Below, piece after piece: positions 23,775 through 36,705 of a DNA stretch of 64,000 nucleotides. Position 1 is the stretch's first letter; the number at the start of each line of letters is the position of its first letter. Location of the stretch: positions 1 to 64,000 of the forward strand of contig JALIZF010001304.1 of assembly GCA_029948255.1 (NCBI GenBank), read 5' to 3'. The position numbers and the translations under genes were made by a program. The stretch is from Telmatactis stephensoni (lineage: Eukaryota > Cnidaria > Anthozoa > Actiniaria > Isophelliidae). The notes under the pieces are model-generated. The model made no database searches. It was not told the DNA's origin and saw only the letters and a program-made list of their open reading frames with translations.

Positions 23775-26700
23775 ATGACTGCAGAGAAGGCTATAAAAGA
23801 AGGTCAATGGTGGGAAAGATACGTTCCTAAAGATCAGTTTATTCACTTGGTAGCTGGAGGAATCGCCGGTGGAGTCTCGAGAACATGTGTTTCGCCTTTA
23901 GAACGTGTGAAAATGTTATTACAAGTAAGTGTCAATTTAACGTGAGTATAATATTGTCACGATGAATAGCGATTGCTGTAAATCAGTTACAAACATTTTA
24001 TGGGTATTCTTATAGAATGTACTGGTCGTCAGATTTATTCGCTTGTGAGAAAAAAAAAAAGTGATATCGATGTTCTTTGTTGTCTACGTAGATACAAGTA
24101 ACCAGCGCCAAATACTCTGGAGTTGGAGGGACTCTTGCAACAATATATAGAAACGAAGGCCTAATTGGCTACTTCAAGGTAATTATTTTGTTCACAATAC
24201 CATCGTATCAATTTAATAACAATTGTCGATGATTTTCCAGCTAGTGTTGTTCAGGATACAAAGTCTCACCTTTACAAAGAATCAATTGTCAAAAACTGTT
24301 GCAATTAATAATGCCAATGAGCAGAATGATTGTAAATATTTATTTACAGCCAAAATAACCTATCTTTTGTCTGTGATTTATTAGGGTAATGGTACCAATA
24401 TTGTACGCATTGTACCATACACTGCAGTGCAGTTTGCAGCATATGAAGAATTCAAAAAGGTAAAAAATGTTTTGTGATTTTCTCATTTCTAAACTTCATT
24501 CATTTGTCTGTAACCTAACATTCAATTATGTAAGATGGAGACAGGGCGTGGTCCCCTGACCACTTAACAAAACTTCATAGTATATATAGATCATTCTTCT
24601 GAAAGTTTTGTCATGCAAAATTGTGAAGACATTGAAATTGTTAAGACATAGTCAAATAATGGATTAAGTCGTCTGTTTTATTAAAGATAAAGTTATTCAT
24701 TTATAGCTTTTAAAGATCCCTGAAGACACCAGAGAACAGCATCCCATAATGAGACTTACTGCAGGAGCATTAGCTGGTATTGTATCTGCCACTGTTACCT
24801 ACCCACTGGATTTAATAAGGTATAGAAATTGTCACTCGCTAGCTTTATATGGGTGCAGTAACTAGGGCGTGGTTTAGGGTATGTTGTTCAAGACCCCTTT
24901 CCTTTTAGTATTGACAATGTCCAGTACCTCACAGTTTAGACAGATTTACACTAGCAACTCAGGCGTAAGCACTATATACATATCCAAGTCAGTAATGGAT
25001 ATATTACATGAAAGATAAAAAGATAAACCTAGTAATGGGTAGTACACCACTGAATCTTACTGTTCTTATACTTACGTTAGTTGCTTCTGTAAACCAGGCT
25101 TTGCAATTGAAATCATTGCATCACGACCAGCAAATTTTTGATCCGTCAATCATGCAGTTTTGGGGTGGAGGTTATTTCAAATCAACCAATCACTGAATCT
25201 GTTCATGTAAACTCTGCCGCCCTGAATGATGGACAGATCAGAAAAGGTGAAAACTTTACCAAATGAATGTTTGAGGTTGCAATGCAACGATTTTAATAGC
25301 TATAAATTTCTGTTCGTTAAGCAGAAGAGGCTGTAATTCCCAGGGGCAGATCGAAGATTATCTTCAGGAGGGGTTGCACTGTCATATAAATTAGAAACTG
25401 CCAAGAGGATGCTTTGGAAAAATATTGAGAAAAAAGGACTCAAAGTTATCTCAGGAGGGGGTGCGCACCCCCTGCACCCCTCCCCTAAATCCACGGCCCC
25501 TTGCTCCAACCCATCCCCTCCCTATTGAACACTCCCTGTTCTGAAGAACATTTTGCCCCCACATTTCACCCATGTCATAATGAAATGATTATTAATATAT
25601 TGAACATTAATGATGGTAAATATTTTCAGAACAAGACTTGCATGCCAAGGTGAAGGTGCAGAACGGAAATACAGGTACTCCTACATTTTGTATCTTTCAT
25701 TTACTAATAATTGATGACAAAATTAATAGTTATTTTGAGAATACATGGCAAAATGTTCCACAATATGAAATAAGAAAACATTTATGCCAAAGCAAAAGAG
25801 GTCCATTAACCAATAGCATTTCTTACTTTTTAAAATTTATAATGTATAATGCAATTTTGACTTCACAGGAATATTAGACATGCATTTATGACTATCATCA
25901 GAGAAGAAGGTGGATTGTTTAGTAATTGTCTCTTCAAAGGAATAGGGCCAACACTAATTGTAAGTTTATAGGAAAAAATAATTATCGATAAAAATAAAGG
26001 AAAACAAATACCTCCCTTTCCTGTTTTCCCTCTCTTTCTTTTTCTTTCTTTCTGTTGTTTTTATATATTTTCATTTGTTTTTGCAAATTTGCGGTTGAAA
26101 TGATACACATTTTTTTCAACTTCCTAGGGAATAGCACCATACATAGGGCTGAACTTTATGGTGTATGAATCTCTAAAAGGTAGGTACAATATGTCCTATC
26201 TCCACCATGTCAGATAAAGCACCTGTCAATACAGGCAGCATTTTGTTCCTGCTACAGCTGGTTGCATGGCAACAGGTAGTCTCCCTCGCAGCCGCTACCA
26301 GTTTGGGGAGAAAGCGTTGCATGACAACACTGGTAGCAGATGCGAGGGAGACTAGGCAATAGGCTGCATGAGTTTACCAGAGGAGAACTGGTATTGAAAA
26401 AGAACTGGTTTAATTTATAACAGAGGAATTACTTTCACCTCAACAGAACATTGATTTGATGCTTGTATCACATTTATTTACTGTAATCTGTTCACTGTGA
26501 TTTGTTTCAAAGCCAAAGTGTGCATTTTCCAGGTTTCTGCCTAACATACTACCTTGCTGAGGCTGCTGGTCACAAACTCAGAGTTCTTCACCAAGATAAA
26601 GATCTACCTGTTGTTGCAAAACTTTGTTGTGGGGCCGTCGCTGGTGCAGTAGCACAGTCTGGTATGCAATTCATAAAAGATAAGAGAAATGGAAGGTGGG

Positions 26701-28667
26701 AGAAACTAGATTGCATCATCCATCAAAACCAGAATCGTGAGGCAATAAATCTTTGATTGGCTTTTTCATACAAAGGTTTCTTTGTCTGAAAGAAAGGCTG
26801 GTGGGATTCGGGTTTTGGATGGATGTGATCTAGTGTCATCCTGCAATTGAAACTTTCTAGAGAAATGATAAGTTGTATAATACAGGCACAGTTTGGGATG
26901 ACCGATAGAATAGTATGGCAAATATTAATGGTAAATCCAACTGAAGAAGGCAAGACTGTGGTAAAAAAGCACAAATTGAGTTCTTTGGTTTCAATAATTA
27001 TTTCAAACCCAAGACTTCAAAAATCAACACCCTACAGTAAAGTAGAAAATGAGAACTACAGCAGGTGCACTATGATGCAACAATTAATTTGAGACCGATT
27101 TTACAGAACTCTCCTATCTTTAAGGAATATTAGGTTAAAGTGTCACCATCCCTAACAGTGTTTGGCTGCAAAATGATCCAATAGAAAATTATTTGTCTGA
27201 AATTTGTTACCTTGTAAAAGTCTTGGTATTTCATCAACATTGTAATCAAGGTGATATATCCAACAAATACAGTGTCAGTATTATCATTGATCTTGTTTCA
27301 TCAACCATAAGTAATTTTATTACCAAGCTTTCGGGCCTAAGGCCCATCATCAGGGTAAATGGAATCAACAAAATCGTTACAAAATCCATGCACGCTTATG
27401 GCGTTAACAACATTATCCTCGAGCGCTCACAATAACAACAACGAGCGTGAGCTACCACTAAGGTTGTGTTCTAGAATTATACTATTTACAATTTAATAGA
27501 GGAATATAATTAAATTGTAAATAGTATAATTCTAGAACACAACCTTAGTGGTAGCTCGCGCTCGTTGTTGTTATTGTGAGCGCTCGAGGATAATGTTGTT
27601 AACGCCATAAGCGTGCGTGGATTTTGTAACGATTTTGTTGATTCCATTTACCCTGATGATGGGCCTTAGGCCCGAAAGCTTGGTAATAAAATTACTTATG
27701 GTTGATGAAACAAGATCAATGATATGACTAAACCAACCAACAAAGAATTATTAGATATAGTGTCAGTATTGTTTTCTTAAAGGAACATATCCACTGGATG
27801 TCGTCAGACGGCGAATGCAAATGGAAGGAGCTACTAAAGGAATGTTTAAGTATAATTCTACATGGGATGCTTTCAAAGTCATACTCAAGTTGGAAGGTCT
27901 TGTTGGTTTGTATAAAGGAATGTGGCCCAATTTACTCAAGGTAATGGATTATGCTACCCAAAAGCCATCCTCACAAAAAATCACATCCTTACAGCTAAAA
28001 TTGTCGTGACTTCCAGCATCAGTAAGGTTTTTGTCTATTCTGATCCGTTCATCATTCTTGGGGACGGAGCTTACATGAACTCATCCAGTGATTGGCTAAC
28101 TTGAAAGAAGCTCTGTCCCCAAAAACTGACTGACGGATAAAAAAAAAAACATTCAAACCAAAATTTGTAGTTTGCTGGTCACGATGCAATGATTTTGCCT
28201 GTAAAAAAGCAACATATTTGAAAAAATTCCCCAAAAAGGACTTTGCACCTCTCTATCACTCTTGTGCCTGCTGCTGGCTGTAACTCATTTCTTGCTGGGA
28301 ATAGCGGTAGTGTCTGTTAAAACTTGTTCTGGAACCCACACTGCCATGGTGGAAGTTTCACTGTCAGTAATAATTTGTCTACATATGTTGATAAGACTCC
28401 TTATTGGTTGATAAGGTCAACAAATAATAGAAATGAGAGAAAACTGTACTTTTGGAATGAGTTCTAATAGACAATGGTCCCAGAGGAGAGTTATTTCTGA
28501 GAGCAAGAACAGGTTGATACTCTTAATCTTGGATGCCTTATTCTCTTGTTCAACTTACACAATAACATATAAATGTTTTAATTTTATAGGTAGCACCAAC
28601 CATTGGCATCCAGTTTGCTGTTTATGAGATTAGCAAGTCATTTTTAATGTCAAAAATAGAAGATTAA
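23775..28667 (+). CDS. Mitochondrial carrier, SLC25 family (nucleotide/CoA-type), 325 aa, 10 exons
   Basis: This inner-membrane transporter carries three tandem repeats of about 100 residues. Exons: 23775-23924, 24092-24178, 24385-24459, 24707-24819, 25630-25674, 25869-25959, 26128-26179, 26533-26661, 27783-27940, 28590-28667; all junctions are in phase. The three Px[DE]xx[KR] signatures are visible: PLERVKMLLQ (about residues 41-50), PLDLIRTRL (second repeat) and PLDVVRRRM (third repeat). They are followed by carrier-type segments such as FKGNGTNIVRIVPYTAVQF and GLYKGMWPNLLKV. Six membrane helices are expected. The length is normal for the family (about 300-330). The sequence recalls SLC25A42 (CoA/ADP exchange), SLC25A16 and plant adenine-nucleotide carriers. 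I cannot pick the substrate without an alignment. Intron 8 contains the palindromic hammerhead element, whose right flank ends 12 bp before exon 9. The protein ends SKIED, stop. Confidence 0.93.
26276..26355. mobile_element. Short palindromic element
   Basis: GTAGTCTCCCTCGCAGCCG at the left is mirrored by TGCGAGGGAGACTAG, with CTACCAG/CTGGTAG further in. It lies in intron 7 of the carrier. GTAGTCTCCCTCGCAGCC also occurs at about 45,882, beside a G run. Confidence 0.65.
27320..27358 (-). ncRNA. Hammerhead ribozyme motif, left arm
   Basis: On the minus strand the order is stem I strand UUACC, CUGAUGA, stem II GGGCC-UUA-GGCCC, GAAA, GCUU, stem I strand GGUAA. The conserved core is complete. Stem III would be only A-G-C-U, which is self-complementary, as in the minimal hammerheads of Penelope-like elements that are thought to act as dimers. 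Predicted cleavage follows GCUU. Confidence 0.7.
27648..27686 (+). ncRNA. Hammerhead ribozyme motif, right arm
   Basis: This is the same 39-nt motif as in the left arm, on the + strand, with identical core and stems: CTGATGA at 27,653, GAAA at 27,674, and GGTAA at 27,682. The carrier pre-mRNA is transcribed from the + strand, so this copy would be present in sense in intron 8. The same transcript could also fold the whole palindrome into a long hairpin. Confidence 0.7.
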
Positions 28668-29800
28668 TTAATTAAGAAGTCCAAGTGTACTTGTTTTTAA
28701 AAACTTTTATTAGTCAATTTAAATAATTAATAAAAGTATTTAGACTGATATATAACAGGCTTAGTATGAGTGGGAAACTGACTGTACCAGTTATGGTCAA
28801 TGCACGGTACGGTTACTGCAGGAATTTCGAATGTTTATAAAGACATTACGGCACTGACACGGTCACGGTACGGTACGGTCAGTTTCCCACTCATACGAAA
28901 ACTGCTCTATTATTAAGTTATGAATGGTATATTATATATATTTTTAATAGTATGTCAAGAAATAGTCCTAATTTATTTCACAAGCTTTCTGAGGAACTCA
29001 ACCATACATTTTATGGTGTTATGATTATCGTAACAACAATTGAAGAGCTATCAATGAAAATGATGGTGAAATGTTATTGTCAGACTTTGAAAGAAAAGTT
29101 GTTGATATCAATTTGGATCATTTGAGTAAATAAAATTCATGAAGAAATGTCACTTAAGCTATGTTTATCAAAGGTCCTTCAGTTACAATGACAGTTTGCA
29201 TGATGTAAATTTACCATCAACATTTTTGAAGTGCAGTGTTCTTGATTTGCAACCATTGCCAGGAGAGTGAATTGAACAAAAGACATGACAGCCATGTTGA
29301 TGGTGTTTAATTTCAATTTTCTTTTGTCGAGACAACCAACATGTCTCAGTTCCATGTTGCTTCTTTATATGTTCTCCAGGGAATGCTTGCAAACCAAGAA
29401 CTGGCATTTGATATTTGTGCATGTTAATTTAGAATTGATAATAACTGGGAATAGCCTACTTTTCATTAACCTGCAATTAATATGCACATAATTTATATAT
29501 CAAGAGTATCAAATTGATTGCCTCCTCAACCAGCAAATTTCACTGGCTGCTGATGAACAATGGCAATTCTCTAAATATGGCATGATTATCATGATAGTTT
29601 AAAATTATTTTTAGTTTTGATCATGTAAAGCACTTTATGAATTTAAATTTTTGAAACCAACAATCCCATGCCAAACCATATAACTATATATATGTCAAAT
29701 TTAAACAATATTCCATGTAATCTGTGTTTCACTGATACCTTGTTTTATTTCTTTCTGTGTAATTCTTGTATAATAATACTCAATATCAAGAGTCTGCCAA
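28668..29800. other. Convergent intergenic region
   Basis: The carrier (+) and the NUP42-like gene (-) end toward each other here. AATAAA-like signals exist on both strands but none is decisive. A MITE-like element lies at 28,764-28,896. I see no other gene. Confidence 0.6.
28764..28896. mobile_element. MITE family 3, copy A (GGTAC/GGTCAC-rich)
   Basis: GTATGAGTGGGAAACTGAC is mirrored by GTCAGTTTCCCACTCATAC. Inside are GCAGGAATTTCGAATG and repeated CGGTACGGT. Relatives are at 39,506-39,634 and about 55,224-55,360. Confidence 0.8.
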
Positions 29801-32800
29801 CTATGTACAAAGTTCTGGTGGTGGAGGACATTCAGGGATTTTACCAAGTACAAATTTGTCAGCTTTAAATGCTGCAATGTCTTCCTCTGTGCAAGCTAGT
29901 GGGGATGTTGTAGATTGCGCCGCATTAGATGCTGTGGGAGGTGCTTGTGGAGTTGACAGTGATGGACTGCCAAATGTTGTCTGTAAAGAGAACAAGTTGA
30001 AGTGCAAGTTGCAGTGTGAATAAATAGATATTTAACCATAATTGTAGTTTTGATCATCATTATTGCCACGATCAGCATTATTTAAAAGTGCTATCTTGGT
30101 AGAGTGATGGCACTTAATCCGTGAAATAGATATTAGTCTAACAGACATTAGAAAACACTATTTCTATTGTTTTCATTTGTTTTGATTCGACTATTAGACA
30201 TTGACTATTAGATTTTGTTTCAAGGATTAAGTGCCGTCACTCTAAAACGTTTTGGCTTGTCAAAATACATTTTGCAACAACAATGTATCGCAGGGATAAT
30301 ATAATTGATGATTGTCCTTAACATCGACTACCTTAACTATGTGACTGTATAACCTCACTCAAGGTCCCACCTTTTTTCATTTCTCTACATTAGTTTGTTA
30401 TTTTTGTTAGTGATAGTATTTACAAAGCTGGCTACAGCATACATAGTAAATTGGCATTTTGCAAGTGCTGAACTTAAAAAATCCAAGTGCAATATAATAC
30501 TTGAGCAATAAATCCAATTTTTGTATGGTGACAATTATGTATCAAATGCTTACAAGAGATTAAAAGCAATTTAGAAAATGACAAACTGTCAGCTCTAGAG
30601 GTAGTTGCAGTCTCTTTGAGATGGTCCAAAGCCTGTTGCTTATGAGAAGTTCCAGTACTTAGAGATTTGTACGACAGAAAATGCTGGGATTTTGATCACT
30701 TTCTACTAACCTTTGGTGCCATTCCTGGCTGACTGACAGCTGTTGATGTTCCAAATTGGTTTATATTGGAACTGGTATTGGCCGTTCTAAATAATGTGTT
30801 ACTAGTAACACCAGATGTTGTTCCAGTTGTACCAAATAGACTTGTGTTTGAAGGCAAACCTTTGTTTCCAGCACCAAATGAGCTGTTTGATAAAGACATC
30901 CCTACAAATACACGTATAACAATAAAAATAATCATTACAATGCAATGCAAGACCCATAATTTAATAATATTAACTCTTTCCCCTTTGACTTCCTTTAAGC
31001 AATATAAAATGCGTAAGCATGCCTCTGTACTGTGATATAAACATGATGGAAGATGTAGAGCAAGAGAAAAGCAAGCTTAGGACAAGTTGACCAACACCAT
31101 TTTGAACCATTTCAAACCAGTATAAAAAGGTTGAAAAATAATCCCAAAAGTCACTTAGGATGTTTTAATTTTGCACCCTACAATATTTGTTTAGCCAATT
31201 TTTGTCAATGTCTTATCTAATCAAAATGCCAAGACACAGCACAATTCACCAAGACGTGGAACAGACTTTTTCACAGTCATAAAGAAAGTGTTCTACGTTG
31301 CGTACCTGTCATACCACTAGGTTCAGATGCAGATCCCATCTCAACAGACGGAGTGGATGTGCTTCCAAATGGTTGTTGCATTGTTGATGGACCAAATGCA
31401 CTCCTACTAAGACCAGTACTTGTGCCACTACTAAACAAGCCACCTGATTGGCTTAAAGATGTCGAACCTCCAAAGAGACTTCCTGATTGGCTGGCTGATT
31501 GAAAACTCATGGTGGAGTCACTGGTTGACTTAGACATTGAAGATCGTATGTCTGATTGCTGCAGAAATTACAAAAAAATGCCCTTGTTATTTGTGGTAAA
31601 ATATGAATTTATTAAAAAAAATTAGTAGCCAGGACAAATCGTGTCAAAACCTGCATTGTCATGCATCAACATATATATTAGCCTTATTTGGAATCAAGAA
31701 CGAAGGCCAACACTTGAAGAGACACCCATGAAAAAGGCTAACGTGAGTTTCCTGAAGAATTATGCAAGGGTCCCAAATTGTCTCAAATGAACTTTCCTAT
31801 GCCTAAATACCAATGTATACCTGTATATTAAATTGAAGAAAGCCACTTAGGCCATTTTCACAGGCACTTCTTCATTTGAAGGGCTCCCTATGAAAATGAC
31901 TTAAGTGACTTTTTGATGATTTTTTCAATGATATAAAATGATATATCCATCAAAAAGTTACTTAGGTTGTTTTCACAGAGAACACTTCAATTTTAATTAA
32001 GGACAAGGATTTACAGTCATGAAAATAATTGGTTCCTAAGCAGACTTACCAATTGATGCATGTTGATATTCTTGAGCTGGAGTCTTCTTTGCTTGCTTTT
32101 TTCTATTAAACTTTTTAACCCTTGTTCCTGGAGGAATCAGAAAATTTTTTAATGAAAATATGAACATCATATGTTAAGAGGCTTCTAGCAGTTGCTGATC
32201 TGTGTAAAAATTATGTCATGAATCTTAGTTTGTAAATGATCAACAACTGAAGGGTTCTCTGTGAAAATGACCTAAGTGACTTTTTGATGGATGTCCAGAC
32301 ATTGAATGTTTGGCACAGAAAAGTTAATTGATATCATTTTATAGCATTGAAACAAAATCAAAAAAGTCACTTAAGTCATTTTCATAGGGAGCCCTTCAAC
32401 TGATCTCTTCTTTACAAGTTGTAGATACCAATGGGCAACAAATTCTGATGCTGGATTGCATCTGCAGCTTAGATATTTTCTGAGTCCCTTAATCCCACTT
32501 GAACTGTAATCTATACACACAAATTATTAATATCTCTGTGAATGACAATTCCATTCAAAACCAGTATTTCCTACAGAGTTAAAATGTGGGATAATTTTTA
32601 TATTTCAACCACCGCCCAGTTGGCTCAGTTGGTGAAGAGCATTGATACTTGTTGTTTGGGAGATTGTGGGTTCAAGGCCCAGCTGGACCTATACTTAGGA
32701 TCCTAAAATAACTGAGAAGGTGCTGCTTTGTAACTACATCTGCAAATGGTTCTCAGATAGGGACTTTAAACCGTAGACCCTGTCTCCCATCCCTTCCTTA

Positions 32801-35800
32801 ACCTGTATATGGGGGACATTAAAGAACCTGTTGAGCTGTTCGTAAGAGTAGGGGATTGTTGCCCGGCACAACAGTCTGTCCTTACTACTAACAAACTCTA
32901 AGCGCATTTGATTATATACATATAGATATTTGCGCTATATAAAATGCAAACATTCCATATTAATTTATAGCAGTAACTTACATATGCTGCAGCCTTGCTA
33001 TTAGCTTTTGCATCATAAGCTTCTTTTCTTATTTCTTCAGGAGAAAAGTCCAACAATCCTAAGTATTAATAAAATTCACATCAGCCCTTCTATTAGCTAG
33101 TGTAACACACTCAGGATTACACCGTCCTATAAAATGACTTGGTCACCCTCTTACTCAAAACTTAAGAAAAATCCTGCCCTTGGTAATCAATGACCGATTT
33201 TTGATGTAAGTAATAAAACAAAGATTATAAGATAAATTCTGTTATATTTAACCATTAAGGGCCTCCACAAACTAGGGAATAGTTATCAATAACTAGTAGT
33301 TACTGATTACTATGAATGGAAAAAAGTATCTGGAAAAAGTAGCTGTTGATAACAAACTGGGTTTATCTTAAGGATCAAGGATGACACAGTTGGTTAGTGC
33401 GTGGCCTTCGGTGCGAGAGGTCCCGAGTTCGATTCCCAGTGACTTCACATCCTTGTTTCAACTTCTTTCCTTTCCATGTAGCCTTAATTAGTTTTTAATT
33501 AGCGTAAAAAGGAGCACTAATAGATAGAGGGGTAGAGGGTGCACCTTTGAAAGCTTAAGCATGAGCCCCTGGCTTGGGAGAATATTGGACAACCACTCCC
33601 CGCTCTTCGAAGTAAAATATATCATCCTTTTTTTTCATTTGAATTTGAGAACAAAGGGATTTTAGTTGTCGATATGTTTTCGTTATTGATCACAACTATT
33701 AATTCCCTAGTCTGTAGAGGCCCTAAAAGCACTCTTTTTGTGCACTAAACTTGCTGTTGGGAAGGTTTAATATCTAGACTGACTTATTACCTGGTAAACA
33801 TGGCTCTTCCTTCAAATAAGTGTAACATGACAGAGGCCACTGTTTACTGGCTTCCCATGCCTCCATATCACGTCGAACTATCTGTCTGGTGGGAAGAAAT
33901 TATAATATTCAGGAATCGAATGGTGGTACAGTATCATTTGCAATATACAGTATTATCAAACTCATTAATAATTCATTAGAAACCACGATAGAAATCTTTA
34001 CAGTAATGTACTTCTTTATATTGGATATAGTTTTTTCTTAATTTGTATTAACTTTAACTTTGATTTTCTGAGCCAAAAATAATCTAACTTGGAAAATTCT
34101 GGTCAAATAATTATGATATGTGACAAACTAGACGTTTAATAAGTATTGTATAAAGAACTCGAGGGCATGTTATATCATGTCTAAAGATCCTCGCTGGCCT
34201 TCATCTTGGATCTTTATACACCATTATCAAACTCATTAATAATTCATTAGAAAACACAATGGAAATCACTACCGTAAGTACGTAGATCTTTATTAATCGG
34301 ATAAAGATTTTGGTTCATTTGCATAAACTTTAACTTGGATTTTCCATAGATTTTCTAAGCCAAAAATAGTCAAACTTGGAAAGTTCTGGTCAAATATGAT
34401 AATTGACAACTACACATTCGATAAGCAATATAAAGAACGAGAGAGTGTGTTTAATATCGGGTCTAAAGTTCCTCCCCTTCGGCTCGGATCTTTATCCACA
34501 GATATAACATGCTCTCTTGTTCTTTATACATTACATATAACATGTCCCCTTGTTCTTTATATTACTTAAATCTTGAATACTTTTGTAAGTGACATCATGT
34601 TGTTTTGTGAAAATTATGTTGTGGAGCTTCAAGAAACTTACTGAATTTGAGTAACTTGTGTAGGATTTTGAAGCATTGCTTCTGTACTTGATATTTGTTG
34701 TTGATTGTTGCCACCAAAAACACTGCTTTGTCCTCCCATAGCACCTTCATTGGAAAGAGCTCCAAAACGATTCTATAAAAATAAGCATTATGCATATTGC
34801 TGGGTTGCAATAGATATCATGGCAGCCATCTTGGATGAACTTCAACAAAAGATTTCTCATTAGCATATTGCTTGTTCATTTATCCAACATGGCTGGCACC
34901 CTTTTATCTTTTGATTCTCAAGGGAATGATTGAAACCTAACAAATTTATAAGCACTACACTTGATTACCAATTCCAAAAAGACAAATGTTGCCTTACCAT
35001 ACTTACTCATTTAAGCATCACATCCCCCAATTAAGATCCCACACACACATTTGAGAGCTAAATTATCAATAAGCACCACCCTCAAATAAGTGCCACATGT
35101 ATTCACACAATGTAGCATTATTTTAATAAGCCCCAAGCATGATGATGTTTTGACCCAGTCTCTACTCTAGAATCCTTTTTAAGAACCTTTCAAATTAAAA
35201 CTTAAAATTTCTTTGAGAATACAAGTTTTACACAATTTCTAGTCTAAATTAGTGAACAAAAGCTAGATCTGAAAATGATTCTGGTTAATTGAGAGGGGGG
35301 TCAAGATGTCATCACACTTGAGGTTTATTAATTAAGCATTTGAAAATGTTTATTTTGTTGTTCAGTTAACATTTGCTTAATGTATCAAGTCATTTATAAA
35401 ATAATATTATGTTTTTAATAAATGTTGTTCTCAAAATTAAGCACTGCACCGCTCTTGAGTCAATACAGTAATTTATAGTATTTACCTGGTTTCTGTTAAA
35501 GATATTCTTATTGCTGGCTCCAAAACCAGATGAAGACCTACTCTGACCAAAAGCTGATTGGCCACCAAAACTTGATTTAGAACCAAACACATTTTGACCT
35601 ATGTATTTTGTCCAAGGAAGAAAAAAATACAAAAGGGAGGTAAACTGAAGAACACGTCATACAAAACAAATGTGAACTTAATGTACCTGTAAGCTTAAAA
35701 CTTAAAATACTGTATACCTGCCATGCAATAAGACAGGGACTGGTTGACTAGTTAACATGAAATTGAAGTTCTAAAGGCCTCTTCATTGTAACAAATAAAG

Positions 35801-36670
35801 TACAACAAAGTAGTCACAGAGCTAAAAACTCCTTTTTGACAACTAGATATTACTGGGATATTTCCTTCTTGGCTACAACTGTTAACATCAAATGAAATAC
35901 CATGAAAATCCAGGACAACCTCATCCATACACATAAGTATACCGTGGCAAAAAGGTGGGTAATGTTGTGTTGTCAATACAATGATATCTATAAAAGTATT
36001 CAAAATTCTGCCAGGAACAAGTGGTCAACATCATTTGCTGTTCCAAAGTCAAATGAAAACCCCTCAGTCTATACTGTACTGACATTTATAGTTACAAATA
36101 GATTCAGGGAGACAGAGCCTGGGGGGTACTCCTTCCAGTTTTGGGTAGGGATATGCCGCTGAGCCCCTCAAACCCTGACCCTGTTCCACAGCAAAATTTC
36201 CAAAATTGATACCCTGTTCCAGAGTAAATGCCTGCCTCATTTCATTGCTTCTGGCCAAGTTGACGAGTTGTTAACCCCTTTTAGCCCGGCCTTTTAGACA
36301 AACTTTGTTAAATAGATATCCTGTTCCAGAGAGTAATTACGATTTTCATATATCCTGTTCCAGAGTAAAATCACTGAAAACCCTACCCTGTTTGGCAGCA
36401 CGTACCTGTATAGCGAATATAGGGGAGTACCCCCACAGGAAACAGAGATAAGACAATCTTATGTGGGAGAGGAGGAATAATTGAGATATGAAGAAAGGTT
36501 ACCTACCAGATCCTCCAGTTGAATGAGAAAATTTGCAATTATTTCCAAAACGGCAATTTCCCTGGAGAAAGTACTGACAAACATTCTTGGATGATGCTTT
36601 ATCTGTTGGGTTACTAAAACCACTGGTTCCACCACCAAATGAGCTGAATGGCCCTATTATTTGACATAAT

Positions 36671-36705
<35 letters not shown>

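Larger units (their letters stand above)
27271..27770. mobile_element. Penelope-like/retrozyme-like palindromic insertion with hammerhead motifs
   Basis: Two arms of about 213 bp (27,283-27,496 and 27,510-27,723) are reverse complements with only about two mismatches, separated by about 13 bp. AGTGTCAGTATT at 27,271-27,282 and 27,759-27,770 is an apparent target duplication. After the right arm an unpaired 35-nt tail (27,724-27,758) precedes the right duplication. Penelope-like elements are known for terminal repeats in direct or inverted orientation, a one-sided tail of about 34 bp, and hammerhead ribozymes in the repeats, and this insertion shows all three. No reverse transcriptase is present, so it is a non-autonomous or truncated copy. 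The near-identity of the arms suggests a recent origin. Confidence 0.75.

Noticed and set aside
33371..33460. Possible functional tRNA gene
   Set aside because: The acceptor stem does not pair well and the same head plus long body recurs at 53,841, so it is a SINE.
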